A stretch of 13,888 nt of DNA from Acidimicrobiaceae bacterium (GTDB lineage: Bacteria > Actinomycetota > Acidimicrobiia > Acidimicrobiales > Bog-793), in contig DAHUZG010000325.1 of NCBI GenBank assembly GCA_027306715.1, forward strand, positions 1 through 13,888, given 5' to 3'. The notes below the pieces were generated by a model. The model did no database searches and was not told the DNA's origin. It saw only the letters and a program-made list of their open reading frames with translations. A program made the translations under genes and the position numbers. Within the stretch, counting starts at the first letter, position 1; every line of letters starts with the position of its first letter. This document shows, one piece after another, positions 1-6,599 of this stretch.

Positions 1-637
1 GCTGCAGCAGGGCGAGGACCTCGGCCTGTGTGGTGACGTCGAGGGCTGTCGTCGGCTCGTCGGCGATCACGAGGTCGGGATCGCCGCACAGCGCCGCCGC
101 GATCGCCACGCGCTGACGCATGCCGCCGGAGAGCTGGAAGGGGTAGCGGCCGGCGACCTCGGCGGCGTCGAGGCCGACCTCACGGAGCCTCCGGGCGACC
201 TCTGAGCCGGCTGCGGCCCGAGGCCGGCGACTGCCACGCGGCAGCGACTCACGGACGTGCTCGCCAATGGTCTGCAGCGGGTTGAGCGCCGTAAAGGGGT
301 CCTGCAGGACCATGCCGATGCGGCGTCCGCGCAGCTGACGCAGCGTGCGCCTTCCAGCACCGAGCAACTCGGTCCCGTCGAAGGCCACCTCACCACTCGC
401 TTGCACGCCCGCCGGCAGCACGCCGACGATCGAGCGGGCCGCCATCGTCTTTCCGCTCCCCGACTCCCCGACGACGCCGAGCGTACGGCCAGCGCCGAGG
501 GTGAAGCTCACGTCGCGTACGAGGGTGCGCGGCCTGCCGGATCCGCGGGCGGCGAGGATGGAGAGCTGCCGGACCTCGAGCAACGGCTCAGCGGCGCCGG
601 CGTGGCGCTCGACCCCTGCTGCGAGCGGCTCGCTCAT
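1..637 (-). CDS. Dpp/Opp-type ABC transporter ATP-binding subunit, C-terminus cut by window edge
   Basis: This is the cytoplasmic ATPase that powers the peptide-type importer encoded just upstream. Reading from an ATG at 637, 212 codons are visible before the window ends, so roughly the last third of the usual ~330 residues is missing. All nucleotide-binding motifs visible to that point are intact: Walker A GESGSGKT (residues 57-64), Q-loop LQDPFTALNP (111-120), ABC signature LSGGMRQR (169-176) and Walker B DLVIADEPTTALD (188-200). The wording QDPFTALNP and the GESGSGKT loop are typical of the DppD/OppD group. The start codon overlaps the stop of the preceding permease in an ATGA arrangement, so the two are probably translationally coupled. 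A second ATPase (DppF/OppF type) may follow beyond the left edge; that is not visible. The family call is firm and the substrate is unknown. Confidence 0.93.
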   Translation of the reverse strand, partial: MSEPLAAGVERHAGAAEPLLEVRQLSILAARGSGRPRTLVRDVSFTLGAGRTLGVVGESGSGKTMAARSIVGVLPAGVQASGEVAFDGTELLGAGRRTLRQLRGRRIGMVLQDPFTALNPLQTIGEHVRESLPRGSRRPRAAAGSEVARRLREVGLDAAEVAGRYPFQLSGGMRQRVAIAAALCGDPDLVIADEPTTALDVTTQAEVLALLQ

Positions 638-1497
638 CGGGCGCCCATGGTGCCGACGCTGCGGTCGTAGAGCCAGTCACCGATCAAGGTGACGCTCGTC
701 GCCGTGAGAATGATGAGGATGCTCGGGCCGACCGACATCCACGGGTTCTCCTGCAAGAGGCTCTCGCCGCCGAAGAGCAGCTGCCCCCAGCTGGGCGCCC
801 CGGGAAGCGTGCCGAAGCCGAGATAGGCGAGCCCGGCGAGGCCGAGCAGGGCGCCGACGAAATCGAGCAGCAGCGTGGCAATGATCGTCGGGAGGATGTT
901 CGGCGCCAGGTAGCGCCACATGATGCGCCACGTCCCGAGCCCGAGCGTCCGCGCCGCCTCGACGTAGGCGAGCCGCGCCTGCACGGCGCTCGCCGCCCGG
1001 CAGAGCCGGATCTCCCCGGGGATCGAGAGGACGAGCAGCACTCCCACCGCGAGCCAGTAGCCGCCGCCGACGATGCCGACGACGACGATCACGACGAGCA
1101 AGCCCGGAAGGGCGTAGAGCAGGTCGGCGAGGCGGTTGACGACGGCGTCGAAGATGCCGCCCTTGAGCCCCGCCGCGATGCCGAGCGTGGCGCCGAGCAC
1201 GACAGTGCCGACGGCGATCACCGCCGGCCCGACGACAGCGGCGCGCGTGCCGGCGACGACGAGAGAGAGCACGTCACGCCCGTTGGCGTCGGTGCCGAGC
1301 CAGTGCAGCCCGCTCGGCCCGCCGCTGCTCAGGAGGAGGTTCTGTGCCAGCGGATTGTACGGCTCGACAACTCCCGGGACGATCGTCAGCACCAGGATGC
1401 CGGCGACGACGATCAGCGAGAGCAGGACCGAGAGCGGTGGCCGGCGCCTCGCCCGCAGCGCCGAGGCGTGGCCCGTCTCGACAGCGACGCTCGCCAC
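634..1497 (-). CDS. Dpp/Opp-type ABC transporter permease (DppC-like)
   Basis: This is the second transmembrane subunit of a peptide/nickel-type importer. The 287-residue length is normal for DppC/OppC. An N-terminal helix (about 22-42) is followed by the hallmark extracytoplasmic motif HWLGTDANGRDVLS (65-78). Several hydrophobic helices follow, and a cytoplasmic EAA loop, EAARTLGLGTWRIMWRYLAPN (about 180-200), contacts the ATPase. The start codon is GTG at 1497, one base after the TGA of the upstream permease. The gene ends in an ATGA overlap with the ATPase gene. It forms a heterodimeric channel with the DppB-like protein. The substrate cannot be read from the sequence. The operon context (binding protein and PLP enzyme) suggests a peptide or amino-acid derivative rather than nickel. 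Confidence 0.93.
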   Translation of the reverse strand: MASVAVETGHASALRARRRPPLSVLLSLIVVAGILVLTIVPGVVEPYNPLAQNLLLSSGGPSGLHWLGTDANGRDVLSLVVAGTRAAVVGPAVIAVGTVVLGATLGIAAGLKGGIFDAVVNRLADLLYALPGLLVVIVVVGIVGGGYWLAVGVLLVLSIPGEIRLCRAASAVQARLAYVEAARTLGLGTWRIMWRYLAPNILPTIIATLLLDFVGALLGLAGLAYLGFGTLPGAPSWGQLLFGGESLLQENPWMSVGPSILIILTATSVTLIGDWLYDRSVGTMGAR

Positions 1498-1498
1498 C

Positions 1499-2461
1499 TC
1501 AGCGCACCTTGGTCGAGAAGCGGCTGCGCGGGTCGATGACGAGCACGGCGATGTCGACGAGCAGGTTCACCACGACGACGAGCAGACCGAGCGCCATGGC
1601 CAGTCCCTGCACGGTCGGGATGTCCTTGTCGGTGACCGCCATCAACAGCAGCGTGCCGGCGCCTGGCAGGGAGAACACCTGCTCGACGAACAGCCCGGCG
1701 GTCAGGGCGATGATGAGGAGCAGGCCGGCGCTCGTCACCACCGGCACAGCGGCGTTGCGCAGTGTGTAGCGGACAAGGATCCGACCCGTGCCGAGCCCAC
1801 GCAGCCGGGCGAAGGTGACGAAGTCCTCGTGGACGATCCCGATCACCGCCGCCCGCGTCTGACGGACGACGATGGCGCCGAGCAGCACGGCCAGGGTGAG
1901 CGCCGGCAGGGTGAGGTGACCGATCCGCCCGGCGACACCGCTGCCGACGCCGTAGACGGGAAACCACGACAGCGTCACGCCGAAGAGGTAGAGGGCGAGG
2001 ACCGAGCTGACATAGGCCGGCGCGCTCACCGCCGCTGTCGAGATCAGCGAGACACTGCGGTCGGCGACCGTCCCGCGCCACATCCCGGACACCATCCCGA
2101 GCGGGACGCCGACGACAGCGACGATGAGCAGGCTGTAGAGCGCCAGCTCCGCCGAGACGCCGAGGTGCTGCCAGATCAGCGTGCTCACCGGCGTGTCGGT
2201 CTGCACCGAGATCGACGTGCCGAAATCGAGGTGCACCGCCCCGGCGAGCCAGTGCCAGTACTGGGCGACAACAGGCTCGTTGAGGTGGTACTCGAGCGTC
2301 AGCGCATGCACGAGCGCCGGCGTGGGCGGGCGCGAGCCCATCAACGTCTCGATCGCCGAGCCCGGGCTCAGGTAGAGCAGGCCGAACACGAGCATGCTCA
2401 GCACGAGCAGCAGCACCAGCCCACCAACCAGGCGCCGCAGCAGGAAGACAACGATCAGCAC
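1499..2461 (-). CDS. Dpp/Opp-type ABC transporter permease (DppB-like)
   Basis: This is the first transmembrane subunit of the importer, 320 residues, the usual size for DppB/OppB. The N-terminus has the typical pattern of a short start, LLRRL, and a long hydrophobic helix (about 1-31). The LDFGTSI motif at 78-84 is the family's LGDLGxS-like element after the first periplasmic loop. Further helices follow, with an EAA-type cytoplasmic loop around 216-237 (FARLRGLGTGRILVRYTLRN). The start is GTG at 2461; no alternative start lies between it and the in-frame stop at 2507-2509, and there is no good Shine-Dalgarno sequence, so expression may depend on coupling to upstream translation. A 104-bp gap with a short tandem repeat separates it from the aminotransferase gene, the only real gap in this operon. 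Confidence 0.93.
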   Translation of the reverse strand: MLIVVFLLRRLVGGLVLLLVLSMLVFGLLYLSPGSAIETLMGSRPPTPALVHALTLEYHLNEPVVAQYWHWLAGAVHLDFGTSISVQTDTPVSTLIWQHLGVSAELALYSLLIVAVVGVPLGMVSGMWRGTVADRSVSLISTAAVSAPAYVSSVLALYLFGVTLSWFPVYGVGSGVAGRIGHLTLPALTLAVLLGAIVVRQTRAAVIGIVHEDFVTFARLRGLGTGRILVRYTLRNAAVPVVTSAGLLLIIALTAGLFVEQVFSLPGAGTLLLMAVTDKDIPTVQGLAMALGLLVVVVNLLVDIAVLVIDPRSRFSTKVR

Positions 2462-2515
2462 GGGACCGCCGCCGGGAAGCTCAGCGCCGGCGCGCGCACC
2501 GGGTCGTCACGCCGA

Positions 2516-2565
2516 TCGAGCGCGACATGGTCGAGGGCGGCCTGGTCGAGCGCGGCATGGTCGAG
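2516..2565. repeat. 15-bp tandem repeat in the aminotransferase-permease gap
   Basis: Three consecutive 15-bp units occupy 2516-2530, 2531-2545 and 2546-2560, followed by the first five bases of a fourth at 2561-2565. Units one and three differ by one base (TCGAGCGCGACATGG against TCGAGCGCGGCATGG) and the middle unit is more diverged. The array starts two bases after the aminotransferase TAG codon as the operon is read. It makes up about half of the 104-bp gap before the DppB-like gene. The function is unknown; it could be neutral slippage, or an RNA element setting relative expression of the genes on either side. Confidence 0.8.
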
Positions 2566-3765
2566 CTAGACAGGGAGGGCATCGACGAACCTCTCTACGT
2601 CGTCGAGGGAATTGTAGAAGTGCGGGGCGACGCGGACCGCCGAGCTGCGCACCGCACAGGCGACGCGGGCCTGCCTCAGGCTCTCCTGCACCGTCTCGGC
2701 GTCGAGGGAGGGATGGCGAAGGCTGACGATCGCCGAGGTCTCGCCGGGGGCGCGCGAGCTGCGCAGCTCGTAGCCCTTGGCGACGGCAGCAGTGACGAGC
2801 GCGTCGAGCAGCACAGCGACACGGGACTCGACCGTGGCGAGCCCGACCGAGCGCAGCAGGGCGATGCTGGCGCGCATGCCGGCGACAGCCGGGATCGACG
2901 CCACCGTCGACTCGAAGCGCCGCGCGCCGCCGGCCACGACGGCGACCTCGGCCGGGGCGACCCCGATGGCGTTCTTCCAGCCGATCTGCGGCGACTGGAG
3001 CTCCTCGATCGCTCGCTGCGAGCAGTAGACGAGGGCGACCCCGAAGCCGGAGAGCAGCCACTTGTAGCCGTGGGCAGCGACGATGTCGGCTCCGAGCGAT
3101 CCGACGTCGAGGTCGAGGCTGCCGATCGCCTGCACCGCGTCGAGCACGAACCAGATGCCCTGCGAGCGCGCCAACGCGGCGACCTCAGCGACCGGCGCCC
3201 GGAAGCCGTGCGAGGAATTGACGAGGCTGAGGCAGATCACCCGGGTGCGGTCCGTCACCAGTGCCTCGAGCTCCGATACCTCATTGCGCGAGCGGCCTCG
3301 GTCAGGGACCATCCGCACTACCACCCCCTGGCGCTCGAGGGCGCGCCAGGGGGCGATCGTGCCGGGGAAGTCGTCCTCGCAGAGGATCACCTCGTCGCCG
3401 GCGCGCCAGCGAAGCCCGCGCACTACGAGGTCGACCCCCTCGCTCGTGCACTTCAACAGCGCCAGGCTGTCGCTGCTGCAACCGAGAAGGGCGGCGGCCT
3501 CGGCCCGGAGCTTCTCCATCGAGGCACTGCCGCCGATGTCGGCGATCCGCAGCTCGCTCATCTGCGCGACGAGATCCTGGCTCGCCGCCACGTGCGCCAG
3601 CGGGACCGGCCCGAAGCTGGCGCAGTCGAGGTAGCTCCACTGGCGAAGGATCGGGAACTCCTCGCGCCACGCGGCCGGCTCACCCGCCGCCGCGCCTGTT
3701 CCCGGCAAGGTCACGGCTCTCGAGAGGGCGCGCGTCAGCTCGCCGGCTGGATCTCGTAGATCCAC
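2566..3765 (-). CDS. PLP-dependent class V aminotransferase-like enzyme (isopenicillin N epimerase/cysteine desulfurase superfamily)
   Basis: This is a fold-type I PLP enzyme, 399 residues, of the class V group that includes isopenicillin N epimerase-like proteins, kynureninases and cysteine desulfurases. The cofactor-binding lysine is K235 in AHGYKWLLSGFG (231-242). The aspartate contacting the PLP pyridine nitrogen is D209 in VLDAVQ, with Q212 beside it. The N-terminal YLDCASFGPVP (45-55) matches the substrate-binding opening of the family. No desulfurase-type catalytic cysteine loop is seen, so NifS/SufS activity is unlikely; an aminotransferase, racemase/epimerase or lyase is more likely. 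Translation may begin at GTG 3765, overlapping the binding-protein gene by 31 bp, or at GTG 3714, which leaves a 20-bp gap; neither has a decisive ribosome site. Its place inside the ABC operon suggests it acts on the imported compound. The exact reaction is unknown. Confidence 0.85.
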   Translation of the reverse strand: MDLRDPAGELTRALSRAVTLPGTGAAAGEPAAWREEFPILRQWSYLDCASFGPVPLAHVAASQDLVAQMSELRIADIGGSASMEKLRAEAAALLGCSSDSLALLKCTSEGVDLVVRGLRWRAGDEVILCEDDFPGTIAPWRALERQGVVVRMVPDRGRSRNEVSELEALVTDRTRVICLSLVNSSHGFRAPVAEVAALARSQGIWFVLDAVQAIGSLDLDVGSLGADIVAAHGYKWLLSGFGVALVYCSQRAIEELQSPQIGWKNAIGVAPAEVAVVAGGARRFESTVASIPAVAGMRASIALLRSVGLATVESRVAVLLDALVTAAVAKGYELRSSRAPGETSAIVSLRHPSLDAETVQESLRQARVACAVRSSAVRVAPHFYNSLDDVERFVDALPV

Positions 3766-5366
3766 TTCCCGTTGCTCATGTCGAACAGCGAGAGCCCGTT
3801 CGAGCTCGTGAACTTGTACCCCTTCAGCACGAGGGGGGACGGCTCGGTCCAGAGCGGGAGGTACGGCACCTGCGAAGCGACCTCAGACAGGATGACCTTG
3901 GTGGCCGCCCAGCGCCGAGCCGAGGAAGCGTCGGAGTTGACCACGTTCGAGGCGTTGTCCACCGCCGGGTTCATGAACTGAGCGAAGTTGTACGAGCCCT
4001 GCGGCCCGACGAAGTAGGTGAGGATCCCCGACGGGTCGTTCACGAGGGCGTTGGCCAGCGTGAGGATGTTCATGCCGACGAGCTTGTGGGTGAAGAAGTC
4101 GCCGAACCAGGCGTCGAAGCTGACCGGCTTTGGCGTGACGGTGATGCCGAGCGGCTTCAGCTCCTGCTGCAGGGCAAGGACGAAGGTGGTCTCCCACTGG
4201 ATCGTGTCGATGTAGAGGACCGTCGTCGAGAACCCGTGCGGGTAGGCCGACTGCTTCATCTGCGCCTCGGCCTTGGCCAGGTTGTAGGAATAGCCCGGCA
4301 GGGTCGAGATGAACTTGTCGGCGGCGCCGAGCGAGCCGGCGACGTCGCTCACCTCGTAGTCGGGCACGAGCCCGCCGGAGACGAAGGAGACGTTGTTGTC
4401 CAGCGCGGCCCGGGCGAGCCCCTGCTTCTCGATCGCATAGGCGATCGCCCTGCGCACGTGCACGTCGTTGAACGGAGGCTTGGCGACGTCGAAGCCGACC
4501 AGGTCGAGTGAGTTGGACGGCGACAGGTAGGCCCTCACCCCCGGGATCGACCCCCACTGGCCGAGGTTCTTCAGGTCGACGATCTGGCTGCCATCGATCG
4601 CTCCCGAACGAAGCGCCAGCTGCCGGGCGTTGTCGTCGGTGATGACGGGGAAGACGAGCGAGCTGAAGCGTGGGTAGCGGCCCCAGTAGCCAGGGCTGCG
4701 GGCAAGCTTGATGCTGCTCGAGGTGTCGCTTGTGACCTTGAACGGTCCTGTGCCGATCGGCACCGCGCTCGGCGTCCCGAGGGTTGCCTTGTGCGCCTTG
4801 GCGAAGGCGGCGTCCTGTACGAATACGGTCATCGCGATGTCGGCCCGGGCGACCGGGTTCGGCGCCTTCAGCTTGACCGTCACTGTGAGCGGGCCGCTCG
4901 CCGTGACGGCGGCGATCGCCGGCATCTGCGTCGCCGAGGCGAGGCTCGGCGTGGCCGCGTGCTCGATGCTGAAGACAACGTCAGCGGCGGTGAGTGGCGC
5001 CCCGTTCGAGAACCTCACCCCCGAGCGGATGTGGTACACGAGCGTCGTCGGGTTCGGCTGCTGCTCTGAGGTCGCCAGGATCGGCGAGTACTGGTTGGTG
5101 CTCGAGAGAGCCTCGAGCGGCTGGGTGACGAGCGACATCACGATGCCGGCACCCTGGATCTCCGGGTCGACCGCGTAGTCGAGCGACGACTGCGGGTCGT
5201 CGAGCGCCCAGGTGAAGGTTCCCCCGGAGCTGGCGCTCGGATGGGTGCTCGCCGAGGCGCCGCTGCCAAGCGCCAGTGGCAGCGTCAGCGCCCCGAGCAC
5301 GACCGACGCCGAGGCGGCGAGGCCAGCTCGCCGCGCCCCGCGATGGGCTTTGTTTCGATCCGGCAT
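3735..5366 (-). CDS. Family-5 extracellular solute-binding protein of the ABC importer
   Basis: This captures the substrate outside the membrane and delivers it to the permeases. The chosen ATG at 5366 gives 543 residues and has a strong Shine-Dalgarno (AAGGGGG, six bases upstream); an upstream ATG/GTG reading to 5423 lacks this. The N-terminus is a signal peptide: basic residues with an RR pair (about 8-13), a hydrophobic core (about 15-35) and a signal peptidase I-type site ending in ASA near residue 39. The mature protein has SBP_5 features: an opening WALDDPQSSLD, RSGVRFSNGAPLTAADVVFS, a PIGTGPFKV segment and VRRAIAYAIEKQ. There is no cysteine anywhere, hence no lipobox, which is unusual for a single-membrane high-GC bacterium. 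The protein may be released, held by partners, or the host may not be a typical monoderm. The ligand is unknown. Confidence 0.92.
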   Translation of the reverse strand: MPDRNKAHRGARRAGLAASASVVLGALTLPLALGSGASASTHPSASSGGTFTWALDDPQSSLDYAVDPEIQGAGIVMSLVTQPLEALSSTNQYSPILATSEQQPNPTTLVYHIRSGVRFSNGAPLTAADVVFSIEHAATPSLASATQMPAIAAVTASGPLTVTVKLKAPNPVARADIAMTVFVQDAAFAKAHKATLGTPSAVPIGTGPFKVTSDTSSSIKLARSPGYWGRYPRFSSLVFPVITDDNARQLALRSGAIDGSQIVDLKNLGQWGSIPGVRAYLSPSNSLDLVGFDVAKPPFNDVHVRRAIAYAIEKQGLARAALDNNVSFVSGGLVPDYEVSDVAGSLGAADKFISTLPGYSYNLAKAEAQMKQSAYPHGFSTTVLYIDTIQWETTFVLALQQELKPLGITVTPKPVSFDAWFGDFFTHKLVGMNILTLANALVNDPSGILTYFVGPQGSYNFAQFMNPAVDNASNVVNSDASSARRWAATKVILSEVASQVPYLPLWTEPSPLVLKGYKFTSSNGLSLFDMSNGKWIYEIQPAS

Positions 5367-5465
5367 GTACAGCCCCCTTGTGCGCATCCCCGGTATCGGA
5401 GATCCTCGGTGTGCAGCCCGCACAGGCTCACGGAACCTTGACCCGAGTGGCCCTGTGCCGTTCCG

Positions 5466-5481
5466 GCCGACAAAGGTCGGC
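5466..5481 (-). other. Short hairpin in the 5' leader of the ABC operon
   Basis: A perfect 6-bp stem with a 4-base loop (GCCGAC-CTTT-GTCGGC on the minus strand) lies about 100 bases ahead of the binding-protein start, just downstream of the predicted transcription start. A longer 7-bp inverted repeat (GCACAGG at 5420-5426, CCTGTGC at 5452-5458) follows in the same leader. They may stabilise the mRNA or form part of a regulatory fold. No known riboswitch was recognised. Confidence 0.4.
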
Positions 5482-5495
5482 TCGCAGGCAGCCGA

Positions 5496-5525
5496 ACGCT
5501 AGCCTTGCCCCCCACGCAGTTGCAA
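5496..5525 (-). promoter_or_regulatory. Putative sigma70-type promoter of the ABC operon
   Basis: On the minus strand, TTGCAA (5520-5525) is followed after 18 bases by TAGCGT (5496-5501), which fits the relaxed TANNNT -10 pattern of high-GC actinobacteria. Transcription would start near 5489, leaving a leader of about 120 bases. The -35 box lies inside the CAGTTGCAACTG palindrome, so a protein bound there would block or position RNA polymerase. Pattern match only. Confidence 0.4.
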
Positions 5526-5528
5526 CTG
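5517..5528. promoter_or_regulatory. Palindromic operator candidate CAGTTGCAACTG
   Basis: This is a perfect 12-bp palindrome in the divergent spacer between the binding-protein gene and the DauR-like regulator. Its core GTTG-CAAC is shared with the 15-bp palindrome at 5561-5575. It overlaps the predicted -35 box of the ABC operon. The neighbouring regulator is the obvious candidate ligand (inference). Confidence 0.5.
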
Positions 5529-5560
5529 GTCATTGAAGCAGTCAACACCTGCTGAGCCCG

Positions 5561-5575
5561 CCGGTTGACAACCGG
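5561..5575. promoter_or_regulatory. Palindromic operator candidate CCGGTTGACAACCGG with embedded TTGACA
   Basis: A perfect 7-bp inverted repeat around one central base lies 25 bp ahead of the regulator's ATG. It contains TTGACA (5565-5570), an exact consensus -35 hexamer for rightward transcription. A poor -10 candidate (CAGCTT, 5588-5593) at 17 bp spacing would place the transcription start close to the ATG at 5601, which fits a leaderless mRNA. Binding of the regulator here would repress its own gene. The palindrome is certain; its role is inferred. Confidence 0.55.
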
Positions 5576-5600
5576 CCGCCCTGCTGGCAGCTTGAGTGAG

Positions 5601-6401
5601 ATGGCCGGCCCAGCGCGATCGGTGCGCCGCCGCACTCGGGCGGTGCCGAGCGACGAGGCGGTGATGTTCACCGCGGAGGAGGTCGCGCACGCCGCGCTGG
5701 TGGTGAGCGTCGTCGCTCCGATCGTCGAGCCCCTCGCCGCCGCCATGCCGCGCACCGAGGTTGTGCTGCACGAGCTGACGAGGCTGCCACATACCATCGC
5801 CGCCGTCGCCGGGTCGCTCACAGGGCGTCAAGTCGGCGGACCGCCGACGGACCTCGGCCTGCGCGTCTTCGGCGCCGGATGGAGCGAGCACCTCGTCGGC
5901 TATCGGACCGAGGATGCCAGCGGGCGGCAGATGCGGTCGTCGAGCATCTTCTTCTACGCCCCGACCGGCCGCCCTGTCGCATGTCTGTGCATGAACACCG
6001 ACATCAACGACCTTCAGCGCGCCCGCGAGGTGCTGGCGGCGCTGACGGCGACGACGACCCTAGGCGGCGCGGCAGCCGGAGCGCCCGGGGCGCCGAGCGA
6101 GACCTTCGCCCTGTCGATCGAGACGCTCGCCGACGGCATCCTGCGAGACGCCATCTCGGCGGTCGAGGTCCCGGTCAACCTCATGAAGAAGGCGCACAAG
6201 CTGGCGATCGTCCGGGATCTCGACGCCCGGGGGTTCTTCGCCATCCGCGAGGCGGTCGATCTCGTCGCCCAGCGGCTCGAGGTCAGCCGCTTCACGATCT
6301 ACAACTACCTCAAGGAGCTCGACGGAGAGGGGGGCGCCGGCAAGGACGGTGGCGGACCGGAGCCAGCCGTCCCCGTGGCCGCCGTGACGCACTCGGAGTA
6401 G
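5601..6401 (+). CDS. YheO/DauR-family transcriptional regulator (PAS-like domain plus C-terminal HTH)
   Basis: This is a ligand-sensing DNA-binding regulator of 266 residues. An N-terminal PAS-like YheO domain (about 25-145, with HELTRLPHTIAAVAGSLTGR and SSSIFFYAPTGRPVACLCMNTD) is followed by an Ala/Gly-rich linker. The C-terminal helix-turn-helix block carries family residues LMKKAHKLAIVRDLDARGFF and the recognition helix LEVSRFTIYNYLKEL. This is the architecture of DauR, which controls D-arginine catabolism in Pseudomonas; the ligand here need not be the same. ATG 5601 is preferred over TTG 5565 because the latter lies inside the palindrome at 5561-5575. The Shine-Dalgarno is weak (GAGTGAG directly abutting the ATG), so leaderless translation is possible. 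The gene is divergent from the ABC operon and is followed on the same strand by ridA, which suggests it controls both. Confidence 0.88.
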   Translation: MAGPARSVRRRTRAVPSDEAVMFTAEEVAHAALVVSVVAPIVEPLAAAMPRTEVVLHELTRLPHTIAAVAGSLTGRQVGGPPTDLGLRVFGAGWSEHLVGYRTEDASGRQMRSSSIFFYAPTGRPVACLCMNTDINDLQRAREVLAALTATTTLGGAAAGAPGAPSETFALSIETLADGILRDAISAVEVPVNLMKKAHKLAIVRDLDARGFFAIREAVDLVAQRLEVSRFTIYNYLKELDGEGGAGKDGGGPEPAVPVAAVTHSE

Positions 6402-6406
6402 AGGCC

Positions 6407-6423
6407 GTCAACAGCCAGTTGCA
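6407..6423. promoter_or_regulatory. Partial copies of the GTTG/CAAC operator ahead of ridA
   Basis: Just after the regulator's stop codon, GTCAAC (6407-6412) and CAGTTGCA (6416-6423) recur. GTCAAC is the reverse complement of the GTTGAC in the 15-bp palindrome, and CAGTTGCA is the first eight bases of the 12-bp palindrome. Here they form CAAC-N5-GTTG, an inverted repeat in the opposite arrangement, so it may be a degenerate or half site. Confidence 0.35.
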
Positions 6424-6461
6424 TCTCGCCGATACCGTCTGAGCTGACCAAGCCGACGCAT

Positions 6462-6541
6462 CGCCACTCCGGGGAGGCGTCGGGAGGTCGGGCCGGATCG
6501 GGGCGAGCCTCGAACCCCGGCACGGCATCTCGGGAGTGGCG
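6462..6541 (+). other. Inverted repeat in the 198-bp gap before ridA, possible structured leader
   Basis: The arms CGCCACTCC (6462-6470) and GGAGTGGCG (6533-6541) are perfect complements enclosing 62 bases. Inside, CCGGGG (6469-6474) or CGGGG (6499-6503) can pair with CCCCGG (6515-6520), giving two alternative inner stems. This could be a folded 5' leader of ridA or a small RNA. No known riboswitch class or tRNA was recognised, and chance pairing is easy at this GC content. Confidence 0.35.
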
Positions 6542-6599
6542 GCGGCTGGGGGTCAGTCGTGAAACGGTGATCCATCCGCTATCTGACAAGGGGCACTTC

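Noticed and set aside
2481..2558. 25-codon reading frame on the minus strand made from the 15-bp repeats
   Set aside because: It has no ribosome site and an Arg-rich composition set by the repeats; there is not enough to call a gene, so it is mentioned only with the repeat.
1136..2569. Long plus-strand open frame of 477 codons opposite the two permease genes
   Set aside because: Its translation is Gln/Arg/Asp/Ala-rich low-complexity sequence with no fold signature. It is the antisense shadow of clear ABC permeases, as expected at this GC content.
2527..3759. Plus-strand open frame opposite the PLP enzyme
   Set aside because: It is a shadow frame; the minus strand carries the PLP lysine and aspartate motifs in order.
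5499..5891. Minus-strand open frames across the start of the DauR-like regulator
   Set aside because: They are antisense to a recognisable domain and have no homology-like pattern; the region holds the operator palindromes instead.
6499..6530. tRNA T-arm-like string (CTCGAACCCCGG) ahead of ridA
   Set aside because: The 5' side of the T-stem does not pair, and no anticodon or acceptor arm can be folded around it.
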